A DNA stretch of 64,000 nt from Pantoea agglomerans NBRC 102470 (GCF_001598475.1 NZ_BCZA01000005.1:310001-374000), one strand, 5' to 3'. Positions 38,148 through 48,184 are shown, counted from the first letter of the stretch. The notes: generated from the letters alone by a model not told the origin. A program made the numbers and translations.

Positions 38148-39416
38148 ATGAGTTCTGCTACCCCTTTGGCACCACTCTTCACCCGCTCACAGCGTCAGTG
38201 CCATCTTTTATTGCTGCTGTTTCTGCCGACACCCGTGCTTACGCTTGAAAAAGTCTGCCAGCTGAATGGCGTCGATCCTGCTGTTGCCCGACAGGATATC
38301 GCGGATGTGGGCCTTGAGATACAGCGATATCACCAGCTGGAATTGCATCAGATGGTGGATGGCAGCTTTCGTCTTCATGGCACAGAGTTGGATCGGCGCC
38401 TCTGTCTGCTGCACAACCTGCGACGCAGTTTGCGTTTATCGCAGGATTTCGTCTGCGACCATTTTGCAGCTCCCCTGCGTCAGCGCCTGAAGGTGATGAA
38501 GATTGAGAAGGCGCTGTGGGATGAGACCAATTTACAGGCGCTGATCCAGCACTGTAGCCTGCGTCTGAAGCGCGATTTCAGCGAACGCGACCGGCTTTTT
38601 CTGCAGATTTTCATGAAATATGGATTGTGCCAGCGCCAGCCGGTGCTGTTCAGTGAAGCGCAGTGTCACTGGCTGCAGCAGAAGGCTGAGCGGCAGGCTG
38701 CCGAGGATGTGATTCACCACTGGCGCAAACGCTGCCACCTTGCGCCGCCCGTCAGTGAAACCGACTTCTGGACACTGCTGTTCAGCCAGATACATACGCC
38801 TGTCGTGGATGCGATTGCCCATCCTGCTGAGCAGCAGTTAATGGCTGCGACCCAGCAGTTAATTAATGACTTTGAACGGTGTGCCGACATCACTTTTGCT
38901 GATCGCGACGAGCTGCTTAACCAGCTCTATCCTCATCTGGCACAGGCGCTGGATCGCACCCACTTCACTATCGGCATCGACAACAGCGTGGCGCTGGATG
39001 TCAGCCGCCTCTATCCCCGCCTGTTGCGCACCACTCAGCAGGCGCTGCAGGCGTTTGAGCAGCAATACGGGATTGCGTTCAGCCCGGAAGAGGTGAGCTT
39101 AATTACCGTTATTTTTGGTGCCTGGCTGATGCAGGAGAATGCGTTGCAGGAGAAGCAGGTGCTGATTCTGACGGGTGACGATACCGATCTGGAGCAGGAT
39201 GTGGAGCAGCAGATCCGGGAGATCACGCTGCTGCCGATCAATATTACCTATCAGGACGTGAAACAGTTTCAGCGGGATGGCGCACCGCGGGATGTGGACA
39301 TCATCATTTCGCCCTACCCCACCTCGCTGCCACTCTTCTCTCCGCCGCTGGTGCATGCGGAACTGCCGCTGACGTTACACCATCAGCAGCGGATTCGTTA
39401 TTTACTGGAGTCGTAG
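38148..39416 (+). CDS. csiE: Stationary-phase inducible protein CsiE
   Basis: A 422-residue protein resembling E. coli CsiE (426). ATG 38148 is chosen; a TTG sits one codon upstream. It has PRD-like regulatory domains of the BglG/LicR type without an obvious DNA-binding domain or the usual PTS histidines. The conserved C-terminal part includes VIFGAWLMQENALQEKQVLILTG and SLPLFSPPLVHAELPLT. In E. coli it is RpoS- and cAMP-CRP-dependent. It overlaps convergently with hcaT by 19 bp, as the pair also adjoins in E. coli. Confidence 0.93.
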   Translation: MSSATPLAPLFTRSQRQCHLLLLLFLPTPVLTLEKVCQLNGVDPAVARQDIADVGLEIQRYHQLELHQMVDGSFRLHGTELDRRLCLLHNLRRSLRLSQDFVCDHFAAPLRQRLKVMKIEKALWDETNLQALIQHCSLRLKRDFSERDRLFLQIFMKYGLCQRQPVLFSEAQCHWLQQKAERQAAEDVIHHWRKRCHLAPPVSETDFWTLLFSQIHTPVVDAIAHPAEQQLMAATQQLINDFERCADITFADRDELLNQLYPHLAQALDRTHFTIGIDNSVALDVSRLYPRLLRTTQQALQAFEQQYGIAFSPEEVSLITVIFGAWLMQENALQEKQVLILTGDDTDLEQDVEQQIREITLLPINITYQDVKQFQRDGAPRDVDIIISPYPTSLPLFSPPLVHAELPLTLHHQQRIRYLLES

Positions 39417-40546
39417 CCGGGACGCAGAAATAGCGCGGGCAGCGCCACCAGTGCCATCACCCAGAACAGATGCCCCTGCAGATGAGCGAACAGCACGCCG
39501 CAGATCATGGTCATTATCGCAATGCCACCCCCCATCGCCAGCGCGGAATAGAGCGACTGCAGACGGATCACTTCCGCTCCCTGACGCGCCGCAATAAAAC
39601 GCATCGCCGCCAGATGACAGACGGTGAAGCTGCCACAGTGGAGGATTTGCGCCACAATCAGCAGCGGCAGCGCGGTAGTAGCACCCATCAGGCTCCAGCG
39701 GATCAACGCACAAATGCCCGAAAGCAGCAGCAGATCGCGCGCGCTCCAGCGGCGGAACAACCGGTTGCTCAGGGCAAACACTACGATTTCGGCCACCACG
39801 CCCAGCGACCAGAGATAACCCACCGTGGAGGCGGAATAGCCACTCTCCTGCCACCAGATAGCACTGAAGCCGTAATAGGCGGCGTGCGCACCCTGCAGCA
39901 GCGTTACGCAGAGCATAAATCGCCATACCGCATTCTCACGCAGCAATGCACGCCACACCTGCCAGCCGCCGCCCGCCGCGCCCTGCCGTTCATTACCCTG
40001 TGGCTGGGTGGCGGGTGACAGCATCATGCCTGCCAGCATAGAGATGACGCCGACGGAAAGCAGCAGCAGAATGGCGTTTGAAGAGTAAGCACTGACCAGC
40101 ACGCCGGTTAACGCTGAGCTGATCACAAAGGCCAGCGATCCCCACAGCCTGACCGGCCCATACGCCAGCCCTATCTGCTGTGTCCAGGTGGCGGCCAGCG
40201 CATCGCTAAGCGGGACCAGCGGCGAGAAAAAGAGGTTAAAGCCGATCATGACCGTCAGCAGCCACATCCACTGCTCACCCACCCAGAAACCGGCAGCGAA
40301 CAGGCAGGTCATCAGCGCCAGCAGACGCAGCGCCGTAATCAACCGTGAAGGATTTTTGACCTGAGAAGCGATAAGCAGACTGCCGACAAAGCGTGCCACC
40401 ATGCCACAGCCGAGCAGCAGGCCAATCTTTTCAGCATCAAGACCGGTGCCTTTCAGCCACACGCCCCAGAATGGCAGATAGATGCCGTAACAGAAGAAGT
40501 AAGTGAAGTAGCCCAATCCGAGCCATCTGGCGGAGCCGATTGCCAT
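39398..40546 (-). CDS. hcaT: HcaT-like MFS transporter (3-phenylpropionate permease family)
   Basis: A 382-residue major facilitator protein with 12 predicted helices. ATG 40546 follows GGAGGGAAT and gives the N-terminus ARWLGLGYFTYFFCYGIYLPFW, near-identical to E. coli HcaT. Other conserved stretches are FNLFFSPLVPLSDALA and GAHAAYYGFSAIWWQ. In E. coli it lies next to the hca phenylpropionate dioxygenase genes. Those are absent here, so the substrate may differ. Confidence 0.93.
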   Translation of the reverse strand: MAIGSARWLGLGYFTYFFCYGIYLPFWGVWLKGTGLDAEKIGLLLGCGMVARFVGSLLIASQVKNPSRLITALRLLALMTCLFAAGFWVGEQWMWLLTVMIGFNLFFSPLVPLSDALAATWTQQIGLAYGPVRLWGSLAFVISSALTGVLVSAYSSNAILLLLSVGVISMLAGMMLSPATQPQGNERQGAAGGGWQVWRALLRENAVWRFMLCVTLLQGAHAAYYGFSAIWWQESGYSASTVGYLWSLGVVAEIVVFALSNRLFRRWSARDLLLLSGICALIRWSLMGATTALPLLIVAQILHCGSFTVCHLAAMRFIAARQGAEVIRLQSLYSALAMGGGIAIMTMICGVLFAHLQGHLFWVMALVALPALFLRPGYDSSK

Positions 40547-40616
40547 ATTCCCTCCAGCAAGAGTGCTGCCTGGCAGCATGAGTGGGCGCTACTCTGGCAG
40601 AGCGCCGCAGGACAGG

Positions 40617-40647
40617 CAATAAAAAAGGATGGCTGATGCCATCCTTT
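40617..40647 (-). terminator. Terminator, first of two identical copies
   Basis: GGATGGC and GCCATCC pair around ATCA (minus strand), followed by TTTTTTATT. The 31 bases are identical to 40930-40960. It points away from glyA, so it may be a second terminator for glyA. Confidence 0.8.
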
Positions 40648-40706
40648 CAGAACACTAACCAATCCAAATCAGAGCGCCTCTTGCCGCTACATCTGAATTT
40701 CACGCG

Positions 40707-40888
40707 CAGGAAACACGGTCAGAGGAGGAAAGCGTCCCGCGCCATGGACAAAAACGCCGGGAGCGTTTTTGAACAACGCAACACGTTGGCCCGGTTACGG
40801 GCGCACCTCAGGGATGAGGTGCGTAATCGCGCGGGCCGAGCGGCCAGGGATTGGCTTTAGCGACTTTCCGATCTGACCGTGTTTCCTG
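40707..40888. mobile_element. MITE-like palindromic element, 182 bp
   Basis: The ends are perfect 17-bp inverted repeats: CAGGAAACACGGTCAGA at 40707-40723 and its complement at 40872-40888. The match continues imperfectly inward (GGAAAGcG/CGaCTTTCC). Inside are further hairpins: AAAACGC/GCGTTTT, GCCCG/CGGGC and GCGCACCTCA/TGAGGTGCG. There is no transposase and no clear target-site duplication. A 39-codon frame (ATG about 40744 to 40860) lies inside and is probably not a gene. I believe such sequences recur in Erwiniaceae genomes, but could not check. Confidence 0.7.
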
Positions 40889-40929
40889 AGCAACTCCGGT
40901 ATCACAGCTAACACGCACTCGTTTTTTAA

Positions 40930-40960
40930 CAATAAAAAAGGATGGCTGATGCCATCCTTT
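40930..40960 (-). terminator. glyA terminator, second of two identical copies
   Basis: Same 31 bases as 40617-40647, here 28 bp after the glyA stop, with hairpin and T-run in the direction of glyA transcription. Confidence 0.9.
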
Positions 40961-40987
40961 GTATGCTGTCTCACAACAGGTTAACGA

Positions 40988-42241
40988 TTAAGCGTAGACC
41001 GGCAGACGGCTGCAGATTTCCAGCACTTTCTTTTTGGTGCGCTCAATGGTCGCTTCGTCATTGACGTTATCCAGCACATCCGCGATCCAGCCAGCCAGCT
41101 CACGCACGTCCGCTTCGTTGAAGCCACGACGGGTAACAGCTGGTGTGCCGATACGGATACCAGAAGTCACAAACGGGCTTTTCGGATCGTTAGGCACGCT
41201 GTTTTTGTTAACCGTGATGTTGGCACGGCCCAATGCCGCATCCGCTTCTTTACCGGTCAGGTTTTTGCTCACCAGATCGATCAGGAACAGATGGTTATAG
41301 GTGCCGCCAGAAACGATGTCATAGCCACGCTCAATCAGCACCTCAACCATCGCTTTGGCATTTTTTGCCACCTGCTGCTGGTAGGTTTTGAATTCCGGCT
41401 CCATCGCCTCTTTGAACGCAACCGCTTTACCAGCGATAACGTGCATCAGAGGACCGCCCTGACCGCCAGGGAAGACAGCAGAGTTCAGTTTCTTATAGAA
41501 ATCTTCGTCGCCGTTTTTCGCCAGAATGATACCACCGCGCGGACCCGCCAGCGTTTTGTGAGTGGTAGAGGTCACGATGTGCGCATGCGGGATCGGACTC
41601 GGGTAAACGTCTGCAGCAATCAGGCCGGCAACGTGTGCCATGTCCACAAACAGCCATGCACCTACGCTATCCGCGATTTCGCGCATTTTCGCCCAGTCGC
41701 AAACGCCGGAGTAAGCTGAGAATCCGCCAACGATCATTTTTGGCTTGTGGGTTTTCGCCAGTTCAGCCAGTTCGTCGTAGTCAATTTTACCGGTCTCATC
41801 GATACCGTAAGCCACGACGTTATAGAGTTTGCCCGACAGGTTAACCGGTGAGCCGTGAGTCAGATGCCCACCGTGCGCCAGGTTCATCCCCAGAATAGTA
41901 TCGCCCGGCTGCAGCAGCGCGGTGTAAACCGCAAAGTTAGCCTGAGAACCTGAGTGTGGCTGCACGTTAGCGTAATCGGCACCAAACAGTTCTTTTGCGC
42001 GATCGATCGCCAGCTGCTCAACGATATCAACGTACTCACAGCCGCCGTAGTAGCGTTTGCCCGGATACCCTTCAGCGTATTTATTGGTGAGCTGAGAACC
42101 TTGTGCCTGCATAACACGCGGGCTGGTGTAGTTTTCAGAAGCAATCAGTTCAATGTGCTCTTCCTGACGCACTGTCTCCTGCTCCATCGCCTGCCACAAC
42201 TCGGCATCGTAATCGGCAATGTTCATATCACGCTTTAACAT
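40988..42241 (-). CDS. glyA: Serine hydroxymethyltransferase
   Basis: A PLP enzyme that converts serine and tetrahydrofolate to glycine and 5,10-methylene-THF, the main one-carbon source. It is 417 residues, as in E. coli, from ATG 42241 behind CAGGAG. The PLP lysine lies in [12 protein letters not shown] near 229, and [11 protein letters not shown] is the folate/PLP segment. It is divergent from hmp. A PurR-like site lies 113 bp upstream. Confidence 0.98.
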   Translation of the reverse strand: MLKRDMNIADYDAELWQAMEQETVRQEEHIELIASENYTSPRVMQAQGSQLTNKYAEGYPGKRYYGGCEYVDIVEQLAIDRAKELFGADYANVQPHSGSQANFAVYTALLQPGDTILGMNLAHGGHLTHGSPVNLSGKLYNVVAYGIDETGKIDYDELAELAKTHKPKMIVGGFSAYSGVCDWAKMREIADSVGAWLFVDMAHVAGLIAADVYPSPIPHAHIVTSTTHKTLAGPRGGIILAKNGDEDFYKKLNSAVFPGGQGGPLMHVIAGKAVAFKEAMEPEFKTYQQQVAKNAKAMVEVLIERGYDIVSGGTYNHLFLIDLVSKNLTGKEADAALGRANITVNKNSVPNDPKSPFVTSGIRIGTPAVTRRGFNEADVRELAGWIADVLDNVNDEATIERTKKKVLEICSRLPVYA

Positions 42242-42353
42242 CCGGATCTCCTGACTCAGCTAACTTTCTGACGGTATTTACCCCCCTTCAGGGGCGAAGG
42301 CCCACAGTGTAAACCGTTTTAAGAGGTGAAGGTAGGGTGAACCTCCTCTTTTT

Positions 42354-42369
42354 ACGCAAACGATTGGCT
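42354..42369 (-). promoter_or_regulatory. PurR-like operator at glyA
   Basis: ACGCAAACGATTGGCT fits ANGCAANCGNTTNCNT with one mismatch. E. coli glyA is a PurR target with a site in this intergenic region. Confidence 0.7.
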
Positions 42370-42526
42370 GGCTACTGGCAGGGCTTTTTTACACCTTTTC
42401 ACCCTGTTCAGACGCCACGATTTTTCTTCAGGATGTGACGGCGGCTTCTCAGGATGCACCAAAAAGTTGCCACTTTGACAACCGGGAAATTTATCGGGTT
42501 ATTTACACCACAGGCGAGACGGCTAT

Positions 42527-42549
42527 AAGATGCATTTAAAATACACCTT
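42527..42549 (+). promoter_or_regulatory. NsrR-like site at the hmp promoter
   Basis: AAGATGCATTT, one base, AAATACACCTT is an 11-1-11 imperfect dyad like the E. coli hmp NsrR site. It overlaps a TATAAG -10 (42524-42529). Nitric oxide would relieve repression through the Fe-S protein NsrR. Confidence 0.75.
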
Positions 42550-42568
42550 TAAATGAGAGGCCGTTTTT

Positions 42569-43753
42569 ATGCTTGATGCACACACTATCGCCACGGTTAA
42601 ATCGACCCTGCCTGCCATCGCCGCCTGTGGTCCTGCGCTTACCGCACACTTCTATGACCGTATGCTGTCGCACCATCCTGAACTCAAAAATGTTTTCAAT
42701 ATGAACAACCAGCGCAATGGCGATCAGCGTGAAGCGCTGTTCAACGCCATTTGCGCCTATGGCGCGAATCTGGAGAACCTGGCCGTGCTGCTGCCTGCGG
42801 TGGAAAAGATTGCACAGAAACATACCAGCCTGAATATTCAGCCTGCGCAATACGCCATCGTCGGTGAAAATCTGCTGGCAACCATTAAAGAGCTGCTGAA
42901 TCCGGGTGAAGAGGCGCTGGCAGCCTGGGGCCGGGCCTATGGCGTACTGGCAGATGTGTTCATTAATCGCGAAGAGGAGATTTATCAGGCGACGGAGCAG
43001 CAAACCGGTGGCTGGCGCGGCACTCGTGCGTTTCGCATCAGTGCTGTTGAGCAGCAGAGCGAGGTGATTAAAAGCTTTACCTTCAGTCCGGTAGATGGCG
43101 GCCCGGTAGCGGCCTTTAAACCGGGTCAGTATCTGACGGTGCATCTGCAGCCCGCCAGTTTCGAACATCACCAGATTCGCCAGTACTCGCTTACTCACCT
43201 CAGTAATGGCAAAGATTACCGGATTGCGGTGAAACGTGAAGCGCAGGGCACCGTCTCCGGCTGGCTGCATCAGAATGGCAAAGTGGGTGATGAGCTGATG
43301 CTGGCCGCACCGCATGGCGACTTCTTACTTGAGGTCGATGCTGCAACCCCGGTGGCGCTGATTTCCGCGGGCGTGGGTCAGACGCCGATGCTGGCCATGC
43401 TGCATGCCCTGGCGGCCCGCCAGCACCGCGCGCCGGTCAGCTGGCTGCACGCAGCAGAGAACGGCAAACAGCATGCATTTGGCCCGGAAGTGATAGCAAC
43501 GGGCGCTCAGCTCACCGATTTCGTCAGTCAGGTCTGGTATCGCGATCCCGCCGCTGAAGATGCCGGTCGCTATGACGCGCAGGGTCTGATGGATATCACC
43601 GCGATCTCCGCACGTCTCGCCTCACCCGACACCCACTTCTACCTCTGCGGTCCGCTGCCCTTTATGCAGCATGTGGTGGCGCAACTGCGTGATGCCAGCG
43701 TGGCAGATACACGCATTCATTACGAACTTTTTGGACCGCACAAAGGGATGTAA
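42569..43753 (+). CDS. hmp: Flavohaemoprotein, nitric oxide dioxygenase
   Basis: It detoxifies NO to nitrate with O2 and NADH. It has 394 residues (E. coli 396). It has an N-terminal globin domain (1-140) with the proximal His in [13 protein letters not shown]'s preceding helix (KHTSLNI), then an FAD domain with [12 protein letters not shown] near 205 and an NAD domain with [11 protein letters not shown] near 270 and YLCGPLPFM near 355. The promoter shows an NsrR-like site. Confidence 0.97.
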   Translation: MLDAHTIATVKSTLPAIAACGPALTAHFYDRMLSHHPELKNVFNMNNQRNGDQREALFNAICAYGANLENLAVLLPAVEKIAQKHTSLNIQPAQYAIVGENLLATIKELLNPGEEALAAWGRAYGVLADVFINREEEIYQATEQQTGGWRGTRAFRISAVEQQSEVIKSFTFSPVDGGPVAAFKPGQYLTVHLQPASFEHHQIRQYSLTHLSNGKDYRIAVKREAQGTVSGWLHQNGKVGDELMLAAPHGDFLLEVDAATPVALISAGVGQTPMLAMLHALAARQHRAPVSWLHAAENGKQHAFGPEVIATGAQLTDFVSQVWYRDPAAEDAGRYDAQGLMDITAISARLASPDTHFYLCGPLPFMQHVVAQLRDASVADTRIHYELFGPHKGM

Positions 43754-43760
43754 TTGAGCA

Positions 43761-43790
43761 ATAAAAAAAGCCCGCAGCGCGGGCTTCTTT
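43761..43790. terminator. Bidirectional terminator between hmp and glnB
   Basis: AGCCCGC and GCGGGCT around AGC, with seven A before and TTCTTT after, usable by both convergent genes. Confidence 0.88.
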
Positions 43791-43819
43791 ATGCTGATAA
43801 AGAGCTGATAAAGAGATAA

Positions 43820-44272
<453 letters not shown>

Positions 44273-44342
44273 TTATGCTGACCGCACCCATTCTGATTCG
44301 GGCCTGAGCAGGCAACCTGCCGGTATCACTCCGCAGCCTCCG

Positions 44343-45677
44343 CTACTCTTTGAAATCACTGGCATCCAGCTCATGACGAGACAGCAGCTTATAGAACTCC
44401 GTGCGGTTGCGTCCAGCCAGACGTGCGGCGTTGGTTACATTGCCTTTGGTCATCTGCAATAGCTTACGCAGATAGTTCAGCTCAAACTGATTGCGCGCCT
44501 CAGCAAAGGTCGGCAAAGCACTATTCTCACCGCTTAACGCCTGCTCCACCAGCGCATCGCTGATTACCGGCGATGAGCTCAGCGCCACACACTGCTCAAT
44601 CACGTTAACCAGCTGACGCACATTGCCCGGCCAGCTGGCCGCCATCAACCGCTTCATCGCATCAACGGAAAAACTGCGGATCTGCGGTTTATGCCGTTCC
44701 GCCGCCTGACGCAACAGATGATTAGCCAGCAGCGGAATATCTTCAGTGCGCTGATGCAACGCCGGAATCTTCAGGTTCACCACATTAAGACGATAGAAGA
44801 GATCCTCGCGAAACTCCTTTTTCTCCATCGCCTTCGGCAGATCGCGATGCGTGGCTGAAATAATGCGCACGTCAATCTCAATATCATGATCGCTGCCCAG
44901 CGGCCTGACCTTACGCTCCTGCAACACCCGCAGCAACTTAACCTGTAGCGGTTGCGGCATATCGCCAATCTCATCCAGGAACAGCGTGCCACCACCTGCA
45001 GTTTTAAACAGACCGTCACGGGCACTGACTGCGCCGGTAAAGGCCCCTTTGGCATGCCCGAACAGCTCTGACTCCAGCAACTGCTCCGGCAGTGCGCCAC
45101 AGTTAATGGCGACAAAGGGCTTGCCGTTTCGCGGGCTGGCGGCGTGAATCGCCTGTGCCAGCATCTCTTTACCGGTACCGCTCTGCCCGTTAATCAGCAC
45201 GCTGACGTCCGACTGCGCCACCATATGTGCCTGCTCCAGCAGCCGTAACATCAGCGGGCTGCGGGTGACGATCGCTTCCCGCCAGCGGTCATCACTGACC
45301 GGCGCCTGCTGAGCCAGTGCTTCATCGATCGCTTTGTAAAGCGCATCTTTATCCACCGGCTTGGTCAGGAAGCTGAAGACGCCCTGCTGCGTGGCGGAAA
45401 CTGCGTCCGGGATTGAGCCGTGTGCCGTCAGGATAATCACTGGCAGACCGGTGTGGCGTTTCTGGATCTCGCCAAACAGCGCCAGACCATCCATCTCATC
45501 CATCCGCAGATCGCTGATCACCAGCTCGATTTTTTCTTTCTGCAGCAGACGCAACGCTTCGGGTCCGCTGGCCGCGGTGGTGACCTGATAACCTTCGCTG
45601 CGAAGACGCATGCCCAGCAGCTTCAGCAGGCTGGGATCGTCATCCACCAGCAGCAGTTTTGCCGCTTGTCTGACCAT
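44343..45677 (-). CDS. glrR: Sigma-54 dependent response regulator GlrR (QseF)
   Basis: A 444-residue NtrC-type activator, the same length as in E. coli. The receiver domain (1-120) has the phospho-Asp in [10 protein letters not shown] (about Asp56). The AAA+ domain has the Walker A GQSGTGKE, the sigma-54-binding GAFTGA loop (KGAFTGAV) and Walker [14 protein letters not shown] Fis-type HTH ends the protein. It activates glmY; its boxes are at 48185-48202 and 48248-48265. The start overlaps the qseG stop by one base (TAATG), indicating coupling. Confidence 0.97.
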   Translation of the reverse strand: MVRQAAKLLLVDDDPSLLKLLGMRLRSEGYQVTTAASGPEALRLLQKEKIELVISDLRMDEMDGLALFGEIQKRHTGLPVIILTAHGSIPDAVSATQQGVFSFLTKPVDKDALYKAIDEALAQQAPVSDDRWREAIVTRSPLMLRLLEQAHMVAQSDVSVLINGQSGTGKEMLAQAIHAASPRNGKPFVAINCGALPEQLLESELFGHAKGAFTGAVSARDGLFKTAGGGTLFLDEIGDMPQPLQVKLLRVLQERKVRPLGSDHDIEIDVRIISATHRDLPKAMEKKEFREDLFYRLNVVNLKIPALHQRTEDIPLLANHLLRQAAERHKPQIRSFSVDAMKRLMAASWPGNVRQLVNVIEQCVALSSSPVISDALVEQALSGENSALPTFAEARNQFELNYLRKLLQMTKGNVTNAARLAGRNRTEFYKLLSRHELDASDFKE

Positions 45678-46345
45678 TATTGCTCCTCATCCTGCGGCAG
45701 CGCAGTGCCGTGGCCGCTGTCAGACACATCCGGGGCTTTCCGCGATGAAAGCTGGCGCTCAATGTCAGTAAGCCGCTCCAGCTTATGCTGCGTGTCGCTG
45801 AGCTGCTGCTGTTGTTTAACCATCTGCTGGCGTATCGCCTCCAGCTGGGTATCGCTGCTCTGTTGCAGATGAACATAACGGGTGCGCGCTTCACTCAGGT
45901 CGAGCTGCGCGGCCTGATTACTGCGCCACAACTGGAGCAGCGGACGCACAGACTGCGGGAAATCGCTGCTGTAGCGATCCAGGGTTTCAACATAGCGACG
46001 ACGCTCCACTGGCGTCACGTTGCCGTTCGACATCAGCACGCCCTGCTTGAAGGCGCGCGACCAGCTCTCAACCGGCCAGCGGTGAGCTTCGGCTCGGGCC
46101 TCGGCGGGGGAAAGGCGTTCAGCACAATCGATCGCCCGCATCCAGTAGAGGGGATTACTCAGTGCCGCACTATTCTCTATCGTCCACAGGTCACTGCAGC
46201 GGGTCGCCAGGTAATCAGCCACGCTGACCTCGGGTTCCGCTACCTGATGGCCTGACGGCAGGGATGAGGTGGCCGGGGAGGTCGTACATCCGCTGAGCAG
46301 CAGCGTGGTCAGTGTGCTCAACAGCAAAGCGGGTAAATATTTCAT
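45677..46345 (-). CDS. qseG: Outer membrane lipoprotein QseG
   Basis: A 222-residue lipoprotein encoded between glrK and glrR. The signal peptide ends in the lipobox LLSGC (Cys19). The C-terminal half has a long Gln-rich coiled coil (about 145-205). In E. coli QseG interacts with the sensor GlrK (QseE) and stimulates its activity, coupling envelope state to glmY. Gaps are 3 bp to glrK and a one-base overlap to glrR. Confidence 0.93.
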   Translation of the reverse strand: MKYLPALLLSTLTTLLLSGCTTSPATSSLPSGHQVAEPEVSVADYLATRCSDLWTIENSAALSNPLYWMRAIDCAERLSPAEARAEAHRWPVESWSRAFKQGVLMSNGNVTPVERRRYVETLDRYSSDFPQSVRPLLQLWRSNQAAQLDLSEARTRYVHLQQSSDTQLEAIRQQMVKQQQQLSDTQHKLERLTDIERQLSSRKAPDVSDSGHGTALPQDEEQ

Positions 46346-46348
46346 CAG

Positions 46349-47776
46349 TCAGACATTCCCGGCTGTGGTGTTCAGTTCAATTCGAAAACAGACGTCAGCC
46401 TGCTCGCAGGAGACCAGCGTCAGGTCGCCATGCATCCGGCGCAGGCAATCTTTGGCAATACTCAATCCCAGCCCGCTGCCTTTTACCGGCCCTTTGCGCT
46501 GCTGGCTACCCTGGAAAAAAGGTTCGAAAATCATTGCCTGCTCTTCCGGCGGGATCGGCGTGCCGCTGTTCGCGACATCAATCCAGACCCGATCGCCCTG
46601 CTGCTGACTGCGCAGCCAGATGGTACCGGATTCGCTGCCGTAGTTCACGGCGTTCGAATAGAGATTATCGATGACCCGCATCAGTAACATCGGTTCGGCA
46701 AGGCAGTGACTGACCTCCAGATCGACAACCGTCTGCATGAGTTTGGCGCGCGCCGAGAGTGCATGTGCATTCACCACCCCCTCCACAATTTCCGCCACGC
46801 TGACCGGTTCCAGCTGGATCGGGCCATCTGCCAGTTTACGGTTGTAATCAAGCAGCTGTTCAATCAGCCGCTGCAGATGACGGCTGCTGCCGTCGAGGAT
46901 AGTGACCACCTCTTTTTGATCGGCGTTCAGCGACCCGGCTACCTCGTCCGCCAGCAGTTCGGTGCCTTCACGCAGGCTGGCCAGCGGCGTTTTCAGTTCG
47001 TGAGAAAGATGACGCAGGAATTCATGGCGCTGCGATTCCAGCCACTGAAGCCGTTCGCTGAGCCAGACGATGCGCTGTCCCAGCGAGCGTAACTCGCGCG
47101 GGCCGCGAAATGTCACGCTGTTACCCAGTTCCCGGCCTTCGCCAAGCCGGTTGATCATCCGCTCAATACGCTTGACCGGCCCGATAATCATGCCGGTAAA
47201 CAGCGTCATCAACGCCAGACTGATGATAAACAGAATCAGCGCCTGCCAGCCAAAAAACTGGCCGCGATCGGCAATTTCGCGCTGCAGCTGAAGGCCGCGC
47301 GAAAACACCACTTCGCGCGTGTCCTGCACCATCTGCGCATTGGTGGCAGAAAAACGATCCAGCGCCTCTGCGGCAGGCGTAACCGGATTACCGTTATCGC
47401 ACTTTAACGGTGTCAGCAGCGGCAACGTCGCCTGTAAAGTCTGGAATGCGGGCAGCTCGGGCAGGCTGGCGCTGTGCGAACTCAGCATCTGGCTGTAGCG
47501 GGTGTGCTGGGTCTGATAAAGGCGCGCCAGCGAGGCATCATCCAGCACGCAGTACTGGCGATAGCTGCGCTCCAGCTCAACCGCCGTTCGTGCCATCGCC
47601 TCACTTCTGCGAACATCGGTGAAGGTATTGCGGTTGGTATCCGCTGCCTGTTCGCTTAACGCAGAGAGACTTTCCCACGCCTGCCAGGCCAGCACCAGCA
47701 ACGGCAGCAGCACCAGTACAAACGCCATCAGCACCAGCTGACGCAGAGAACGGGGAAATAAACGCCATTTTTTCAC
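46349..47776 (-). CDS. glrK: Sensor histidine kinase GlrK (QseE)
   Basis: A 475-residue kinase with GTG start at 47776 behind AAGGAAG. Membrane helices lie at about 10-32 and 172-196 with a periplasmic sensor between. HAMP follows, then the H-box HLSHELKTPLASL (about 256-268), N-box VIDNLYSNAVNYG and G-box GSGLGLSIAKD. It phosphorylates GlrR. The gene lies directly after glmY, and read-through from the glmY promoter may contribute to its expression. Confidence 0.96.
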   Translation of the reverse strand: MKKWRLFPRSLRQLVLMAFVLVLLPLLVLAWQAWESLSALSEQAADTNRNTFTDVRRSEAMARTAVELERSYRQYCVLDDASLARLYQTQHTRYSQMLSSHSASLPELPAFQTLQATLPLLTPLKCDNGNPVTPAAEALDRFSATNAQMVQDTREVVFSRGLQLQREIADRGQFFGWQALILFIISLALMTLFTGMIIGPVKRIERMINRLGEGRELGNSVTFRGPRELRSLGQRIVWLSERLQWLESQRHEFLRHLSHELKTPLASLREGTELLADEVAGSLNADQKEVVTILDGSSRHLQRLIEQLLDYNRKLADGPIQLEPVSVAEIVEGVVNAHALSARAKLMQTVVDLEVSHCLAEPMLLMRVIDNLYSNAVNYGSESGTIWLRSQQQGDRVWIDVANSGTPIPPEEQAMIFEPFFQGSQQRKGPVKGSGLGLSIAKDCLRRMHGDLTLVSCEQADVCFRIELNTTAGNV

Positions 47777-47860
47777 GCAGCCGCTTCCTTAAGATTTGCT
47801 GTCTGGATGCTAACGGACTCTGTCAGCGGAAGAAAGGTGTCGGCGGAAGAAAGGGGAACA

Positions 47861-47890
47861 AAAGAAAACGGCAGGCTCAATGGCCTGCCG
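47861..47890 (-). terminator. glmY terminator
   Basis: CGGCAGGC and GCCTGCCG pair around CATTGA on the minus strand, then TTTTCTTTT. Partial read-through would feed glrK. Confidence 0.85.
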
Positions 47891-48073
47891 CTGGCACGAC
47901 GCATGATGCATCGCGTAAAAATGGGTGGAGCCTTACTCAACGTTACGTCCGGTGTTTGATAACGCAAGCGATTATCGGTCAGTTGGACGGCAGGCTCCGT
48001 TTGGTGCGTCATTCGGGCTTTATGAGCTCTTCTCCGCTAAGCGGGGCAATCATAAACAGGTGAATGAGCAGCT
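47861..48073 (-). ncRNA. glmY: Small RNA GlmY
   Basis: GlmY acts as a decoy for the adapter RapZ, sparing GlmZ and so raising glmS translation and glucosamine-6-phosphate supply. Its position between purL and glrK is that of E. coli. The predicted start at 48073 fits both promoters. The 5' end AGCTGCTCATTCACC, followed by TTATG and a GC-rich hairpin, resembles my memory of E. coli GlmY (AGTGGCTCATTCACC). It ends at a terminator with CGGCAGGC/GCCTGCCG and TTTTCTTTT. Predicted length is about 210 nt, longer than the 184 nt in E. coli. Confidence 0.85.
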
Positions 48074-48078
48074 GCATG

Positions 48079-48099
48079 AGTATAGCAAGTTCCATGCCA
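48079..48099 (-). promoter_or_regulatory. Overlapping sigma-54 and sigma-70 promoters of glmY
   Basis: TGGCATGGAACTTGCT (48099-48084) fits the sigma-54 consensus TGGCAYRNNNNTTGCW at every position. TATACT (48084-48079) directly follows as a sigma-70 -10. Both point to a start near 48073, with GG and GC at -24 and -12. E. coli glmY has the same double promoter. Confidence 0.88.
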
Positions 48100-48184
48100 G
48101 AAAATAAATCATTATATTTTTCAGCAGATTGAATAAGCTTACCGGACAACTGTTGCGCAAAATCTGATTACAGTAAGTGAAAAC

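Larger units (their letters stand above)
40547..40987. other. Repeat-rich intergenic region between hcaT and glyA
   Basis: 441 bases with no supported gene. Order: a first terminator copy (40617-40647), an unremarkable 59-bp stretch, a palindromic element (40707-40888), a 41-bp stretch and a second terminator copy (40930-40960). A 92-codon plus-strand frame crosses the area (40582-40860) but reads through the hairpins and lacks a ribosome-binding site. Confidence 0.75.
42242..42568. other. glyA-hmp divergent regulatory region
   Basis: 327 bases with no gene. It contains a PurR-like operator (42354-42369) on the glyA side and an NsrR-like site (42527-42549) just ahead of hmp. MetR sites known at this junction in E. 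coli were looked for, but no convincing match was found. Confidence 0.7.

Noticed and set aside
40582-40860. 92-codon plus-strand ORF between hcaT and glyA
   Set aside because: No ribosome-binding site. It starts inside the hcaT leader and crosses a terminator and the palindromic element.
42242-42568. MetR sites (TGAANNNNNTTCA) between glyA and hmp
   Set aside because: Expected from E. coli, but only poor matches were seen.
43793-43815. Direct repeat GCTGATAAAGA twice near the glnB end
   Set aside because: Short two-copy repeat of low complexity at a gene end; no evidence of function.
47826-47854. Imperfect tandem GCGGAAGAAAGG before glrK
   Set aside because: Too short and imperfect to call an operator; recorded only within the region note.
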